A DNA stretch of 46,500 nt. Source: a virus. Location of the stretch: the IMG/VR virus record IMGVR_UViG_3300032731_000244, positions 1-46,500 of that record; one strand, given 5' to 3'. The notes below the pieces were generated by a model. The model ran no database searches and was not told the DNA's origin. It worked only from the letters and a program-made list of their open reading frames with translations. The position numbers and the translations under genes are program-made. Positions 37,537 to 45,494 of this stretch are shown here, piece by piece (within the stretch, counting starts at the first letter, position 1; each line of letters starts with the position of its first letter).

Positions 37537-37745
37537 TGGATGATAGCCTTGACAACAAGTTGTATTGTAGCCAGTGTGACGAATGGATCATCCCAGTTGA
37601 GGGCGTCACTGTCGTATTTGGGCGGCAACGATGGTGGTGTGCGAAACATGCCACGATTCATCACTGGGAAGACGGCAAGCCCGTAGTTGATTTTCCGTCT
37701 GCGGGGATGCTAGTTCCAAGGACGATAATGAAGGAGTACGTCTGA
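37533..37745 (+). CDS. Zinc-site protein of unknown function
   Basis: 70 residues; GGAGTACAG upstream and ATGA overlap. LYCSQCDEWIIPVEGV and WWCAKHATIHH make a CxxC...CxxH site. Not recognised. Confidence 0.62.
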   Translation: MMDDSLDNKLYCSQCDEWIIPVEGVTVVFGRQRWWCAKHATIHHWEDGKPVVDFPSAGMLVPRTIMKEYV

Positions 37746-38092
37746 TGAAGGGAATGTACTTGATAGACGATATTGCGATTACAGAGGCTGGGCTTCGAGA
37801 CGCCGTCCAGCAGCACACAAAAAAGGGGGAATGTGAGATGACAACAACTAGACGAGAGCCGCGCCACTGGAAGATCAAAACACCGCCGCCAGAGCCGCCA
37901 CCACCTATAGAGCTAGTGACATGCGAGAGTGATATGCACGCGGTAGTAAGCGGCAGTGGGCACGTTGAAATCCGTAGCACTATAGACGAGTATTGTTTCA
38001 CTGGCACTGGCGACCTCCGCGGCCTGATCGCCAGCTTGCAGAGCATCCTGGCGCTGGCAGAGGAGCACTTCGGGGAGGACTGGGGGAAATAG
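37745..38092 (+). CDS. Small protein of a local paralogous family
   Basis: 115 residues from 37745 (GGAGTACGTCTG), or 84 residues from 37838, which follows the typical AAAGGGGGAATGTGAG signal. A proline run (KTPPPEPPPPIELV) precedes a beta region. The C-terminus LIASLQSILALAEEHFGEDW is shared with the gene at 38465 and weakly with 39189. Function unknown. Confidence 0.6.
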   Translation: MKGMYLIDDIAITEAGLRDAVQQHTKKGECEMTTTRREPRHWKIKTPPPEPPPPIELVTCESDMHAVVSGSGHVEIRSTIDEYCFTGTGDLRGLIASLQSILALAEEHFGEDWGK

Positions 38093-38094
38093 TG

Positions 38095-38475
38095 ATGGAC
38101 CTCACGCAGAAGCTGGATGCCTGGATTGTATGGAGCACCAACAAAGCTGGTTTGGTAACTATGGAAGTTATCGCGCTCACCAATAGACAGGCGAGGGACT
38201 ATAAGGATTTCCTAGAACATGTGTCAGAGCGAGACTATGTGGTGGTTCGTATCGAGAAGACGCAAGTGAATCATCTCCTTGCTGCCGACATGGACGACAT
38301 CTGGTATACGATGTACGGTGGTGTCGCGGAAGCGCAGGAAAGAACCGTGCAGCAGCGTATCAAGGTTCTCCAGAGGGAAGTGGAGCAGTGTAGGCTGGCG
38401 GAGAGTAGGGCCTGGGAATTGCTGAAGATGGCACAGGAGAGGATCAAGGAGCTGGAGGCGAAGCATGGCCGTTGA
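38095..38475 (+). CDS. Protein with C-terminal coiled coil, unknown function
   Basis: 126 residues; GGGGGAAATAGTG upstream. N-terminal alpha/beta part (WIVWSTNKAGLVTMEVIALT), C-terminal long coiled coil (QRIKVLQREVEQCRLAESRA). Not recognised. Confidence 0.65.
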   Translation: MDLTQKLDAWIVWSTNKAGLVTMEVIALTNRQARDYKDFLEHVSERDYVVVRIEKTQVNHLLAADMDDIWYTMYGGVAEAQERTVQQRIKVLQREVEQCRLAESRAWELLKMAQERIKELEAKHGR

Positions 38476-38752
38476 CCCGTTCGACTTCCAGCTCAATTAC
38501 AGTGAGCCGACGACGCAAGCAACGCCGACGGATCAGTGGGAGCTAGTGGACTCGCCCAGCTCCGATTGGGAGTGGGGATGGGCCAAGTACAGAGATGGCG
38601 AAACTGGCATAGAAGTTCACGTCTTCGCCCCCGATGAATTCAGGATAGTGAGCGATGACATGTATCTTCCCGCCAGCCTCATTGATCGCCTGCAATCTCT
38701 GAAAGCGTTGGCGAGAAAGCACTTCGGGGAGGATTGGGGGAAAGAACTGTGA
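38465..38752 (+). CDS. Paralogue of the gene at 37745
   Basis: 95 residues; GGAGGCGAAGC upstream. C-terminus LIDRLQSLKALARKHFGEDW nearly matches the 37745 protein. The middle (GWAKYRDGETGIEVHVFAPD) is beta-like. Overlaps the preceding gene by 11 bases. Confidence 0.63.
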   Translation: MAVDPFDFQLNYSEPTTQATPTDQWELVDSPSSDWEWGWAKYRDGETGIEVHVFAPDEFRIVSDDMYLPASLIDRLQSLKALARKHFGEDWGKEL

Positions 38753-38946
38753 CTAGAAGCCGACGTGAACAAGAAATCTCTGACTTGGATTCTATCCATA
38801 TTGCTATTGAGGAACTAGCGAAGCTCCGGCGGCGAGCACCCTACGATGGAGCAAACTGGATAGTAAAAGACGCCCTGGAAGCATACGACCGAATTAGCCA
38901 ACGATTACGTGATAGCGTACCTCTTGGGCCGCTGGATGCACGATAG
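38749..38946 (+). CDS. Small basic helical protein
   Basis: 65 residues, GTG start within GTGA overlap; GGGGGAAAGAACT upstream. Helical (DLDSIHIAIEELAKLRRRAP). Unknown. Confidence 0.58.
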   Translation: MTRSRREQEISDLDSIHIAIEELAKLRRRAPYDGANWIVKDALEAYDRISQRLRDSVPLGPLDAR

Positions 38947-38955
38947 GGGGAAATA

Positions 38956-39189
38956 ATGAAAGAAGCGTTGATGGATCACAAGATGCTGCGCCGCCTGGTG
39001 CTTGAGCAAAAGCTGATAGACTACGTGCGCACAGATGAACAACCATACGGCACACGATTGTTTGAATGCGGGCCGGAGTTTGGCATTGCACACTTTACTT
39101 GGAGGGTGCCTGCTGGCTGGTGCTTAGAGTGGCGATCTCTCGAAGAGTGCCCCGTAGACTTGAGCAAGCTACCGAAGGAGGGGGAATGA
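38956..39189 (+). CDS. Small protein of unknown function
   Basis: 77 residues; TAGGGGGAAATA upstream. MKEALMDHKMLRRLVLEQKL then FECGPEFGIAHFTWRVPAGW. Not recognised. Confidence 0.6.
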   Translation: MKEALMDHKMLRRLVLEQKLIDYVRTDEQPYGTRLFECGPEFGIAHFTWRVPAGWCLEWRSLEECPVDLSKLPKEGE

Positions 39190-39410
39190 TGACCGAGTTT
39201 GTTCTTGGCAAACACGGCTCTGATTGGGCTTACTTGACTGCGCAGGGGCCACTTTCCAGAGACGCTGTGGTCTACTCGGACGGGGTTATCGTATTGAATA
39301 GTTACGAGATCGGAAACCCGATGGAGTTCATTGCTGATCTCGAAGCCCTAATAGAGTGGGGCCACAAGCTGTTTTGTGAAGAGGAGACTGATGGCAAAGA
39401 CACCTTATGA
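39189..39410 (+). CDS. Small protein, distant paralogue of the 37745/38465 family
   Basis: 73 residues; GAGGGGGAATG upstream. DWAYLTAQGPLSRDAVVYSD is beta-rich, then FIADLEALIEWGHKLFCEEE resembles the C-terminal helix of the two neighbours. Confidence 0.58.
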   Translation: MTEFVLGKHGSDWAYLTAQGPLSRDAVVYSDGVIVLNSYEIGNPMEFIADLEALIEWGHKLFCEEETDGKDTL

Positions 39411-39612
39411 AGACTCGAATGTAGGCCAACCATTTCCAATACAGCAATCAATCTCACACAGCGAGCTATGGGAAGCTGTCTACGATCTGCAAAAGACAGC
39501 CAACAAGCTGGCGCGGCGCTTAGATGATCTTGAATGGAAAATGCAAGTGGTAAGCCAGGGCTGTATATCTCTAATAGACAAGCATCTCAAAGACTGCCAT
39601 CCATTAGCGTGA
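39391..39612 (+). CDS. Small coiled-coil protein
   Basis: 73 residues; GAGGAGACTG upstream. Helical (ELWEAVYDLQKTANKLARRL, DDLEWKMQVV). Overlaps the preceding gene by 20 bases. Unknown. Confidence 0.6.
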   Translation: MAKTPYEDSNVGQPFPIQQSISHSELWEAVYDLQKTANKLARRLDDLEWKMQVVSQGCISLIDKHLKDCHPLA

Positions 39613-39622
39613 AAGGAGAATG

Positions 39623-40012
39623 ATGGCAACTGACGAACGACTGCTGTACGAAGCACATACTATATGGGCTGAGAACAACGAGTGCAAGGCGCTTTACCTC
39701 GTTATCGAGGGTCACAATCGTGAGATATTCTTGTGCTGGGAGGATGATAAAGACTTGGCGTTCTGGCAAGCCGTGGGCCGACTGTGGGAACGTGCGCCGC
39801 TGATGCAGTTGCGGCTGAAAGATGCGCGCGATGCGATTGCATCTCTGCCGCCTGACGCGCTGGGCGTTACCGGCTTTGCAGACTTCATTAGCGACATGGA
39901 TGAAGATGGCAATCTCAGAGAGGGAGTGCAGTACGATACGACATGCATGTACACAGGCGATCTGTTGCTGGGGAACATTGAGCGAGCACTAGAAGAAGAC
40001 AAGGGGGAATGA
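39623..40012 (+). CDS. Protein of unknown function
   Basis: 129 residues; AAAGGAGAATG upstream. Contains KALYLVIEGHNREIFLCWED, FWQAVGRLWERAPLMQLRLK and an acidic tail. Not recognised. Confidence 0.64.
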   Translation: MATDERLLYEAHTIWAENNECKALYLVIEGHNREIFLCWEDDKDLAFWQAVGRLWERAPLMQLRLKDARDAIASLPPDALGVTGFADFISDMDEDGNLREGVQYDTTCMYTGDLLLGNIERALEEDKGE

Positions 40013-40506
40013 TGGCACATCATATATTAGAGTATGACAAGGCATGTACGTCATGCAGTGCTACAGGCATCTATGTTGGCCTAGCTGAGAGAGATGGTGC
40101 TGGTGTCGTCTGCCATGTATGCCACGGCACTGGGCATTGCCATGTCCGCATAAAGTATGATGACTTCGATGGGCGTGTGCCCCGCACCGATGTAGTGCGT
40201 GTTCAACTGGCCAATCCCGGGATCATTGTCGGACCAGAAATTGCTGAGTTCGGTGGACTCTCATACGATAGCTGGGTATCTGGCGCAAAGCTTGTTCCTG
40301 GCACTGAGGATCGTAGACATACGTGTCCTGCCTGGTGGTATCAGTGCGCCGATTATGAGTTCAAGCCACATTGGGACGAATGTGTCGGCGCCGGGTGCTT
40401 TTCTGGCTGTACGCAGTTTAGTTGTAAGAGTGGCTGTTGGGAACGATGGGATCAAGAGTTCGGCCAAGCTGCCATCGCCAAGGCAAATGCAAACCCTGCT
40501 GACTAA
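40012..40506 (+). CDS. Cys-rich zinc-finger protein, DnaJ-type ribbon
   Basis: 164 residues; AAGGGGGAATG upstream. The start has CTSCSATGIY...VVCHVCHGTGHCHV, i.e. CxxCxxxG pairs like the DnaJ central domain. A second Cys group lies at the C-terminus (CVGAGCFSGCTQFSCKSGCW). The role is unknown; it precedes and overlaps dnaB by 20 bases. Confidence 0.68.
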   Translation: MAHHILEYDKACTSCSATGIYVGLAERDGAGVVCHVCHGTGHCHVRIKYDDFDGRVPRTDVVRVQLANPGIIVGPEIAEFGGLSYDSWVSGAKLVPGTEDRRHTCPAWWYQCADYEFKPHWDECVGAGCFSGCTQFSCKSGCWERWDQEFGQAAIAKANANPAD

Positions 40507-42835
40507 CCCCGAGCTTGAAGCTGCGCTGTTAGGCGTTCTGCTGATTGATCCAGATGCCTATCTGCGCGTAGCCGACAATCTGCGCGACCATCACTTCTCT
40601 AGCACAGCACACGCTGCCATCTTCCAAGCTATAAGCGCAGCCGCATTAGGGGGCACGATCAACTATGTGTCAGTCGCAAACTTGCTCGAAGTAACGGGTA
40701 AACTTGAGGTTGCAGGTGGTGCCGTACATCTCACAGAGATAGTCAATGACGCATATGTAGCATTGCCGTTCGTACAACAGCACACACAGAAGATCATTGC
40801 TCTGTCACAGAGACGCGAGCTGGTGGGCGTGGCAGAACAGATGGTGCGTGACGCACACGACCTGGGCAAGAGCGTGGCCGATGTGCAAGCGTCAGCCGAG
40901 AGCTTGCTGCTTGATGCGGCTACACACACGAACAACGCCGTGGCTGTGTCAGCATCAACGCTGGCTGGGGACTTGCTTGCGCGTGTGGGCGCGTTTATGT
41001 CAGGAGAGGCACGGTGGAACAGCGTCCCCACAGGCATCAAGCCGCTCGATGACTGCCTGGCTGGCGGCTTGGAGCCGGGCGTGTACATCATTGCTGGCAG
41101 GGCCTCCATGGGGAAATGTCTCGGCAGAGGAACCCTCGTTATGATGGCTGATGGGACTACGCGCGCGGTAGAAGATGTGCATGTGGGAGACAAGCTGCTC
41201 GGGCCAGATTCTCAGCCACGGACAGTTCTGAGTACATGTACCGGGCAAGAGCCAATGTTTCTAATCAAGCAAGCACGATCTATCAACTATCTTGCAACTG
41301 GCGATCACGTATTGGCCCTAAAAAGAAGCTATAACGAGGGAGTTTGGCATCGGGGCGACAAGATATACCCGACAGCAAATGAAGTGAGTGAACGAGGGGC
41401 GGCTTGGCGCAAGAGATTCAAGGGTTATAAAGTGGCAGTGGAGTTTCCAGAACAGTTGCTACCAATAGACCCATATTTTCTTGGGCTTTGGCTCGGAGAT
41501 GGCAAATCAACCGATTCGCGCATATACACGGTTGATCCAGAGATCGTTGAGTTTCTATATGAGTATGCATATCGGCGACAAGAATATGTTGTTGTAGGCG
41601 ACAAGAACCGCGACTGCAAGAGCTATCGGATAACTAGCGGGCGTGGCGCAAGAAGCCATCAGGGATCGCTAAGAGCAGTAATGGGGCGCATGGGATTGTT
41701 GGGCAATAAGCACATTCCGCACAAGTATATTGCCAACTCGCGAGAAAATCGACTAAAACTCTTGGCAGGGCTAGTTGACTCGGATGGCTACTACCCAAAG
41801 AATAATAATGGTCCATATGAGATTACCCAAAAGAACGAGCGGCTAGCAAGGCAGATCAAGTTTTTGTGTGATACGCTGGGTTATAGAACGTCGCTGAAGC
41901 CAAAGATTGCAACGTGTCAAGGAGGATTCAGGGGGCTAGTGTGGCGGCTCACGTTCAACGGGAATGTGGACGAGATTCCAGTGCATGTGCCCAGAAAGAA
42001 GGCGCATAAGTGGGTTTCCAAAGTGGACTGGCAAGCAACGAGCCTCAAGATTGAGCCGTGGGGTGACGCAGAGTATTTTGGCTTCGAGCTGGAAGGCGAT
42101 GGGCTGTTCTTGCTTGAGGATATGACTGTTACACACAACTCAGCCCTGATGTTGCAGATAGCCACACACATCGCGTCCCACGGCAAGCGTGTGGCTTTCT
42201 TCTCAATCGAGATGAGCAATCGTGAAGTTGGCTTGCGAATGGCGTCTACGCTGGCGCGGGTGCCATTGCACACGCTCAAGGCGGGATTGACGACGCCAGA
42301 CCAGAACAGTGCCGTGATGAGTGCGCTGGGCGAGATCAGCGAGTGGCCGATGCACTTGATCGACCGCAGCGACTTACGTGCGGCTGACGTACTGCTGACG
42401 GCGCAGCGCATCGCACTAGAGCACAAAGACCTGGCTGCCGTGTTTGTCGATGGGCTGTGGCTGATGTCGGCGGACCGAAGGTTCAACAACCGAGAACAAG
42501 AACTAAGCGCTATTAGCAAGGGTGTGAAACAAGCACAACGACACCTGGATGTGCCTATCGTCATCGCGCACCAATTGTCACGCGGGCCGGAGCATAGAAC
42601 AGACAAGCGGCCAATGCTAAGTGATCTGCGCGATTCTGGTGCGGTTGAACAAGATGCGGACGTCGTGCTGATGCTGTACCGAGAGAAATATTATGATTAC
42701 TCAGACAGCAGCGACGAAGCCGAGATATGGATACGCAAGAATCGCTTGGGCGGTGCGAGCGGCGAACGTGTCACGATGTACTGGGTACAGAACATCGGTC
42801 GCTTTGAGCGCATATCATTCCAGGAGGAAGAATGA
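40487..42835 (+). CDS. dnaB: Replicative DNA helicase DnaB containing an intein
   Basis: 782 residues: 441 of DnaB plus a 341-residue intein. The N-domain (NPELEAALLGVLLIDPDAYL, HHFSSTAHAAIFQAI) and linker lead to the RecA-like domain: TGIKPLDDCLAGGLEPGVYI and IIAGRASMGK (P-loop, 201-210), the intein (211-551), then SALMLQIATHIAS. Walker B-like LAAVFVDGLWLM, the IVIAHQLSRG motif and LRDSGAVEQDADVVLMLYRE complete it. The ATG at 40487 matches the usual DnaB start; the frame is open further upstream, but over another gene. Unwinds DNA at the fork. Confidence 0.93.
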   Translation: MQTLLTNPELEAALLGVLLIDPDAYLRVADNLRDHHFSSTAHAAIFQAISAAALGGTINYVSVANLLEVTGKLEVAGGAVHLTEIVNDAYVALPFVQQHTQKIIALSQRRELVGVAEQMVRDAHDLGKSVADVQASAESLLLDAATHTNNAVAVSASTLAGDLLARVGAFMSGEARWNSVPTGIKPLDDCLAGGLEPGVYIIAGRASMGKCLGRGTLVMMADGTTRAVEDVHVGDKLLGPDSQPRTVLSTCTGQEPMFLIKQARSINYLATGDHVLALKRSYNEGVWHRGDKIYPTANEVSERGAAWRKRFKGYKVAVEFPEQLLPIDPYFLGLWLGDGKSTDSRIYTVDPEIVEFLYEYAYRRQEYVVVGDKNRDCKSYRITSGRGARSHQGSLRAVMGRMGLLGNKHIPHKYIANSRENRLKLLAGLVDSDGYYPKNNNGPYEITQKNERLARQIKFLCDTLGYRTSLKPKIATCQGGFRGLVWRLTFNGNVDEIPVHVPRKKAHKWVSKVDWQATSLKIEPWGDAEYFGFELEGDGLFLLEDMTVTHNSALMLQIATHIASHGKRVAFFSIEMSNREVGLRMASTLARVPLHTLKAGLTTPDQNSAVMSALGEISEWPMHLIDRSDLRAADVLLTAQRIALEHKDLAAVFVDGLWLMSADRRFNNREQELSAISKGVKQAQRHLDVPIVIAHQLSRGPEHRTDKRPMLSDLRDSGAVEQDADVVLMLYREKYYDYSDSSDEAEIWIRKNRLGGASGERVTMYWVQNIGRFERISFQEEE
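41117..42139 (+). mobile_element. LAGLIDADG intein in the DnaB P-loop
   Basis: 341 residues between GRASMGK and SALML, interrupting the ATP-binding loop (the site usually called DnaB-b). It starts with Cys (CLGRGTLVMMADGTT, block A), has LATGDHVLAL (block B), two DOD motifs (LGLWLGDG and LLAGLVDSDGYY), and ends FLLEDMTVTHN followed by Ser. All splicing residues are present: Cys1, the block B His, the final His-Asn, and Ser+1. The endonuclease acids (D in GDG and SDG) are present too, so it looks active. Confidence 0.92.
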
Positions 42836-43035
42836 CTAAGGGAGATGCAGCTGGCGCATTAGGAGGCTTGCTGGCGTTCGCTCTGTTCTGGGCTTGGTTT
42901 CTCACTATGCTGTACGCTAGAGATGGCACCAAGCTCAGGAAGTTCATCAATGCAGTGAGCGAAATCTTCATTGCTGCAATGGCATTAGGGATAGTTGTCT
43001 TTGTCATCTACTGCATCTATGTGTTGATTGCGTAA
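42832..43035 (+). CDS. Two-span membrane protein
   Basis: 67 residues; CAGGAGGAAGA upstream. Spans: LGGLLAFALFWAWFLTMLYA and IFIAAMALGIVVFVIYCIYV, joined by a charged RDGTKLRK loop. Size and two spans are holin-like, but position among replication genes gives no support for lysis. Confidence 0.6.
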   Translation: MTKGDAAGALGGLLAFALFWAWFLTMLYARDGTKLRKFINAVSEIFIAAMALGIVVFVIYCIYVLIA

Positions 43036-43044
43036 GGAGGAAGA

Positions 43045-43497
43045 GTGCTAACTACAGTTTATGGAGACATCTTTACGTCGTATGCACAAACTCTAGTCAA
43101 CCCTGTCAACACCGTTGGCGTAATGGGTGCGGGGTTGGCGCGGGCATTTAAGGATCGCTACCCCGAGATGTATCAAGCGTATCGAGAAGCCTGTGCCAAG
43201 GGATTACTAGCTATCGGGAGCTTGCAGCTATTCCAAGCACATGACCACTGGATCATAAACTTTCCTACAAAGGTTCACTACCGAGACCCCTCTGAGCTAC
43301 CGTACATCGCTCATGGGCTATGTGCCATTCGACAGAAACATGAATCCTGGGGCATCGAGGCGCTGGCAATTCCCGCACTGGGCTGTGGGCTGGGCGGGCT
43401 ACAATGGAGTGATGTATATTCGCTGATTGTACAGTATCTTGGCGATTTGCCTCTTTCTGTTCTAGTTTACCCACCCCTGAAAGGAAGCTATGAGTAA
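43045..43497 (+). CDS. DarG-type macro-domain protein
   Basis: 150 residues, GTG start after AAGGAGGAAGA. A single macro domain: VNPVNTVGVMGAGLARAFKD (12-30 region), YPEMYQAYREAC, INFPTKVHYRD, then AIPALGCGLGGLQWSDV. The NFPTK-x-H/Y-R and PALGCG-x-GGL motifs are those of the DarG branch, whose macro domain removes ADP-ribose from DNA. A phage copy without a toxin could counter host DarT-like defence; that role is inferred. Confidence 0.82.
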   Translation: MLTTVYGDIFTSYAQTLVNPVNTVGVMGAGLARAFKDRYPEMYQAYREACAKGLLAIGSLQLFQAHDHWIINFPTKVHYRDPSELPYIAHGLCAIRQKHESWGIEALAIPALGCGLGGLQWSDVYSLIVQYLGDLPLSVLVYPPLKGSYE

Positions 43498-43714
43498 GTC
43501 ACTCTATGAAATCGGCAAAGCGGGACTGCGCCAGTTCGTCGTGGCGCTGGGGGAAGTCATCGAGAAGGACGTTGAGTTGACACCAGAGCAAGCACGAGGC
43601 GTGCCAGAGAAGTTGCGCGAAGCAGAAGAGCGCTTGTTGCAGGCGTGGGACGAGGTATGTGAGATCAGATACGTGGTAAATCTGCCAGGGGGGAGAAAGG
43701 GTGATGCCAACTAA
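43490..43714 (+). CDS. Small helical protein of unknown function
   Basis: 74 residues; AAAGGAAGCT upstream, overlapping the macro gene by eight bases. Helical (LRQFVVALGEVIEKDVELTP, EKLREAEERLLQAWDEVCEI). Not recognised. Confidence 0.62.
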   Translation: MSKSLYEIGKAGLRQFVVALGEVIEKDVELTPEQARGVPEKLREAEERLLQAWDEVCEIRYVVNLPGGRKGDAN

Positions 43715-44216
43715 GAGAGAATGTGCTTCTGAGATGAGGACAATACCGGAATATGATGGGTACTATGCTACAGTTGATGGGACTGTGATTTCCTACAAAT
43801 CAGGGAAGCCGAAACGATTGAAACCGATACGAGCGAGTGATGGGCATCTGTACGTGTTTCTCTACGATGGCAATGGACATTCAGATAAAGTATGGCTCCA
43901 TCGTGCGATTTTGCTGGCCTTTGAGGGACGGCCAATGGATGGGCAAGAGTGCCGTCATTTGGACGGTAATCCAGCGAACAATCACCGAGACAACTTGAAA
44001 TGGGGAACGCACATGGAGAACGTGGAAGATAGGCGCAGACATGGCAGAATGCCCGTTTCCCATCTCAGCCAATTCACGAAGCTGCGACCATATGACATCC
44101 CTGAAATCCGAGCGTTACATGGGATATTGTCATCACGGCGTGTCGCTGCGAGATTTGGAACATCTCATGTGACGATCCAAAAGATATGGCGCAATGAACG
44201 CTGGAAGGGATATTAA
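43704..44216 (+). CDS. NUMOD4/HNH homing endonuclease
   Basis: 170 residues from the ATG at 43704. N-terminal NUMOD4-like segment IPEYDGYYATVDGTVISYKS. HNH_3 core: KVWLHRAILLAF, ECRHLDGNPANNHRDNLKWG and ENVEDRR. C-terminal helix-turn-helix (PEIRALHGILSSRRVAARFG) for site choice. Typical free-standing phage homing nuclease. Confidence 0.9.
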   Translation: MPTKRECASEMRTIPEYDGYYATVDGTVISYKSGKPKRLKPIRASDGHLYVFLYDGNGHSDKVWLHRAILLAFEGRPMDGQECRHLDGNPANNHRDNLKWGTHMENVEDRRRHGRMPVSHLSQFTKLRPYDIPEIRALHGILSSRRVAARFGTSHVTIQKIWRNERWKGY

Positions 44217-44217
44217 G

Positions 44218-45084
44218 GTGGGCAAAACGAAGATAGAGTGGGCGACACACAGTTGGTCTCCAATCACAGGATGCTCTAAAATCTCGGAAGGTTGTAGAAA
44301 TTGTTGGGCTGAACGAATGGCACGACGGCTAGCCGGACGCTACGGCTATCCAGAAGCACCGCACCACTTCGACGTGACGGTGCACGATGACAAGATGGAT
44401 CAGCCGCTGCGGTGGAAGAAGCCACGGCGCATTTTCGTCTGCTCGATGGGCGATTTATTCCATGAAGACGTACCGACTTGGGTAATTGACATCGTGTTTC
44501 TGAATATGCGCACAAGTCCACAGCACACGTTTCTGATCCTCACGAAACGACCCAGGTGGATGCACTATCTCTTATCTGGCCCCTTGCTGATGTCGGGTAA
44601 GACATGCGCCGAGCTGTATCCCAATGTCTGGCTCGGCGTCACTGCCGAGAACCAGCAGCGCGCCGACGAACGCATCCCAGTCCTGCTACAGATACCGGCG
44701 GTGGGCCACTTCGTGTCGCTGGAACCGATGTTGGGGGCCGTGGACTTGACACCGTACTTGTATGAGACCTGTCGATTCTGTGGTGGCTTGTTGGAACATG
44801 GAGAGTGGTACCACCACATCAACAAGCATTGCTCACGGCCTCAGTGGGGTGAAACGAATAAGCGACCCGCGCTCGACTGGGCCATTGTTGGCGGCGAGAG
44901 CGGCCCCGGCGCGAGGCCGATGGAAGTAGAATGGGCACGATCCATCAAAGACCAATGTGTTGAAGCCTGCGTGCCGTTTTTCCTGAAACAGATGCAGATT
45001 GATGGCAAAATGGTCAAGATGCCCGGGCTAGATGGCCGCGAGTGGAATGAGTATCCAAAAACGGGGGAGAAAGGGGAACGGTAA
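44218..45084 (+). CDS. DUF5131 (phage Gp37/Gp68) family protein
   Basis: 288 residues from a GTG at 44218; GGAAGGGATATTAAG upstream. The N-terminus KTKIEWATHSWSPITGCSKI then SEGCRNCWAERMA is the family signature, a Cys cluster like a radical-SAM enzyme's. RIFVCSMGDLFHEDVP, FLILTKRP, WLGVTAENQQRADERI and AIVGGESGPGARPM follow, all typical. Substrate unknown. Length is normal for the family. Confidence 0.88.
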   Translation: MGKTKIEWATHSWSPITGCSKISEGCRNCWAERMARRLAGRYGYPEAPHHFDVTVHDDKMDQPLRWKKPRRIFVCSMGDLFHEDVPTWVIDIVFLNMRTSPQHTFLILTKRPRWMHYLLSGPLLMSGKTCAELYPNVWLGVTAENQQRADERIPVLLQIPAVGHFVSLEPMLGAVDLTPYLYETCRFCGGLLEHGEWYHHINKHCSRPQWGETNKRPALDWAIVGGESGPGARPMEVEWARSIKDQCVEACVPFFLKQMQIDGKMVKMPGLDGREWNEYPKTGEKGER

Positions 45085-45087
45085 GAG

Positions 45088-45177
45088 ATGATGACGTGTA
45101 TCGGAGTCGTTGCTGTACTGGGACTAGGTACGTGTATGTGGATCATTCTGCGCAAGTGGTACGGTGGTGGAGGATGA
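45088..45177 (+). CDS. 29-residue membrane peptide
   Basis: ATG at 45088 after AAAGGGGAACGGTAAGAG. MMTCIGVVAVLGLGTCMWII then LRKWYGGGG: one span with a basic end. Too short for certainty. Confidence 0.4.
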   Translation: MMTCIGVVAVLGLGTCMWIILRKWYGGGG

Positions 45178-45180
45178 AAG

Positions 45181-45336
45181 ATGGGTAAGTTGCTAGTATG
45201 GTTTCTGTGGGCGATGGTCAGGCTGGCGTTTGCGGTGAATGCGACGCCACACAATGCTGCTGCGCTGGTGATGGTCGAGATGTACAGCGTTACCCCATTC
45301 GGTTTTATCCTCCGAGCCAGTGGTGGAAGCCAGTGA
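45181..45336 (+). CDS. 51-residue protein with N-terminal membrane helix or signal
   Basis: ATG at 45181, seven bases after GGAGG. Starts MGKLLVWFLWAMVRLAFAV, a signal-like span, then a short polar tail. A longer reading in another frame (from 45198, Cys-rich) overlaps it; only one of the two is likely translated. The good ribosome site favours this one. Confidence 0.4.
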   Translation: MGKLLVWFLWAMVRLAFAVNATPHNAAALVMVEMYSVTPFGFILRASGGSQ

Positions 45337-45494
45337 AGATAAATAGGCTGAACACCGCAAGCAGCTATTACGCGATGGCTGAACGTATCAGAAACAAGGC
45401 TGCGCAACTGGAGGACGCAGCGCGAAGGGAGATGAAGGATGCCTATGAGCGAAAGCTACAAGAACGTGCTGATAGACGTCAGGGAGCTTCTTAG
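45333..45494 (+). CDS. 53-residue helical protein
   Basis: GTG at 45333 in a GTGA overlap. VKINRLNTASSYYAMAERIR, then EDAARREMKDAYERKLQERA: a charged helix. In the same frame an upstream ATG at 45198 would add 45 Cys-containing residues; the choice between starts is open. Confidence 0.45.
   Translation: MKINRLNTASSYYAMAERIRNKAAQLEDAARREMKDAYERKLQERADRRQGAS

Noticed and set aside
40199-40486. Longer DnaB start at 40199
   Set aside because: The extension overlaps the well-supported zinc-finger gene, has no ribosome-binding site, and DnaB homology begins at MQTLLTNPELEAALLG (40487).
42832-43035. Holin
   Set aside because: Two membrane spans and small size fit, but it lies between dnaB and a macro-domain gene with no endolysin nearby.
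45198-45332. Cys-rich N-terminal extension (from 45198) of the gene at 45333
   Set aside because: Not excluded, but the overlapping frame from 45181 has a better ribosome site and GTGA coupling explains the shorter start.
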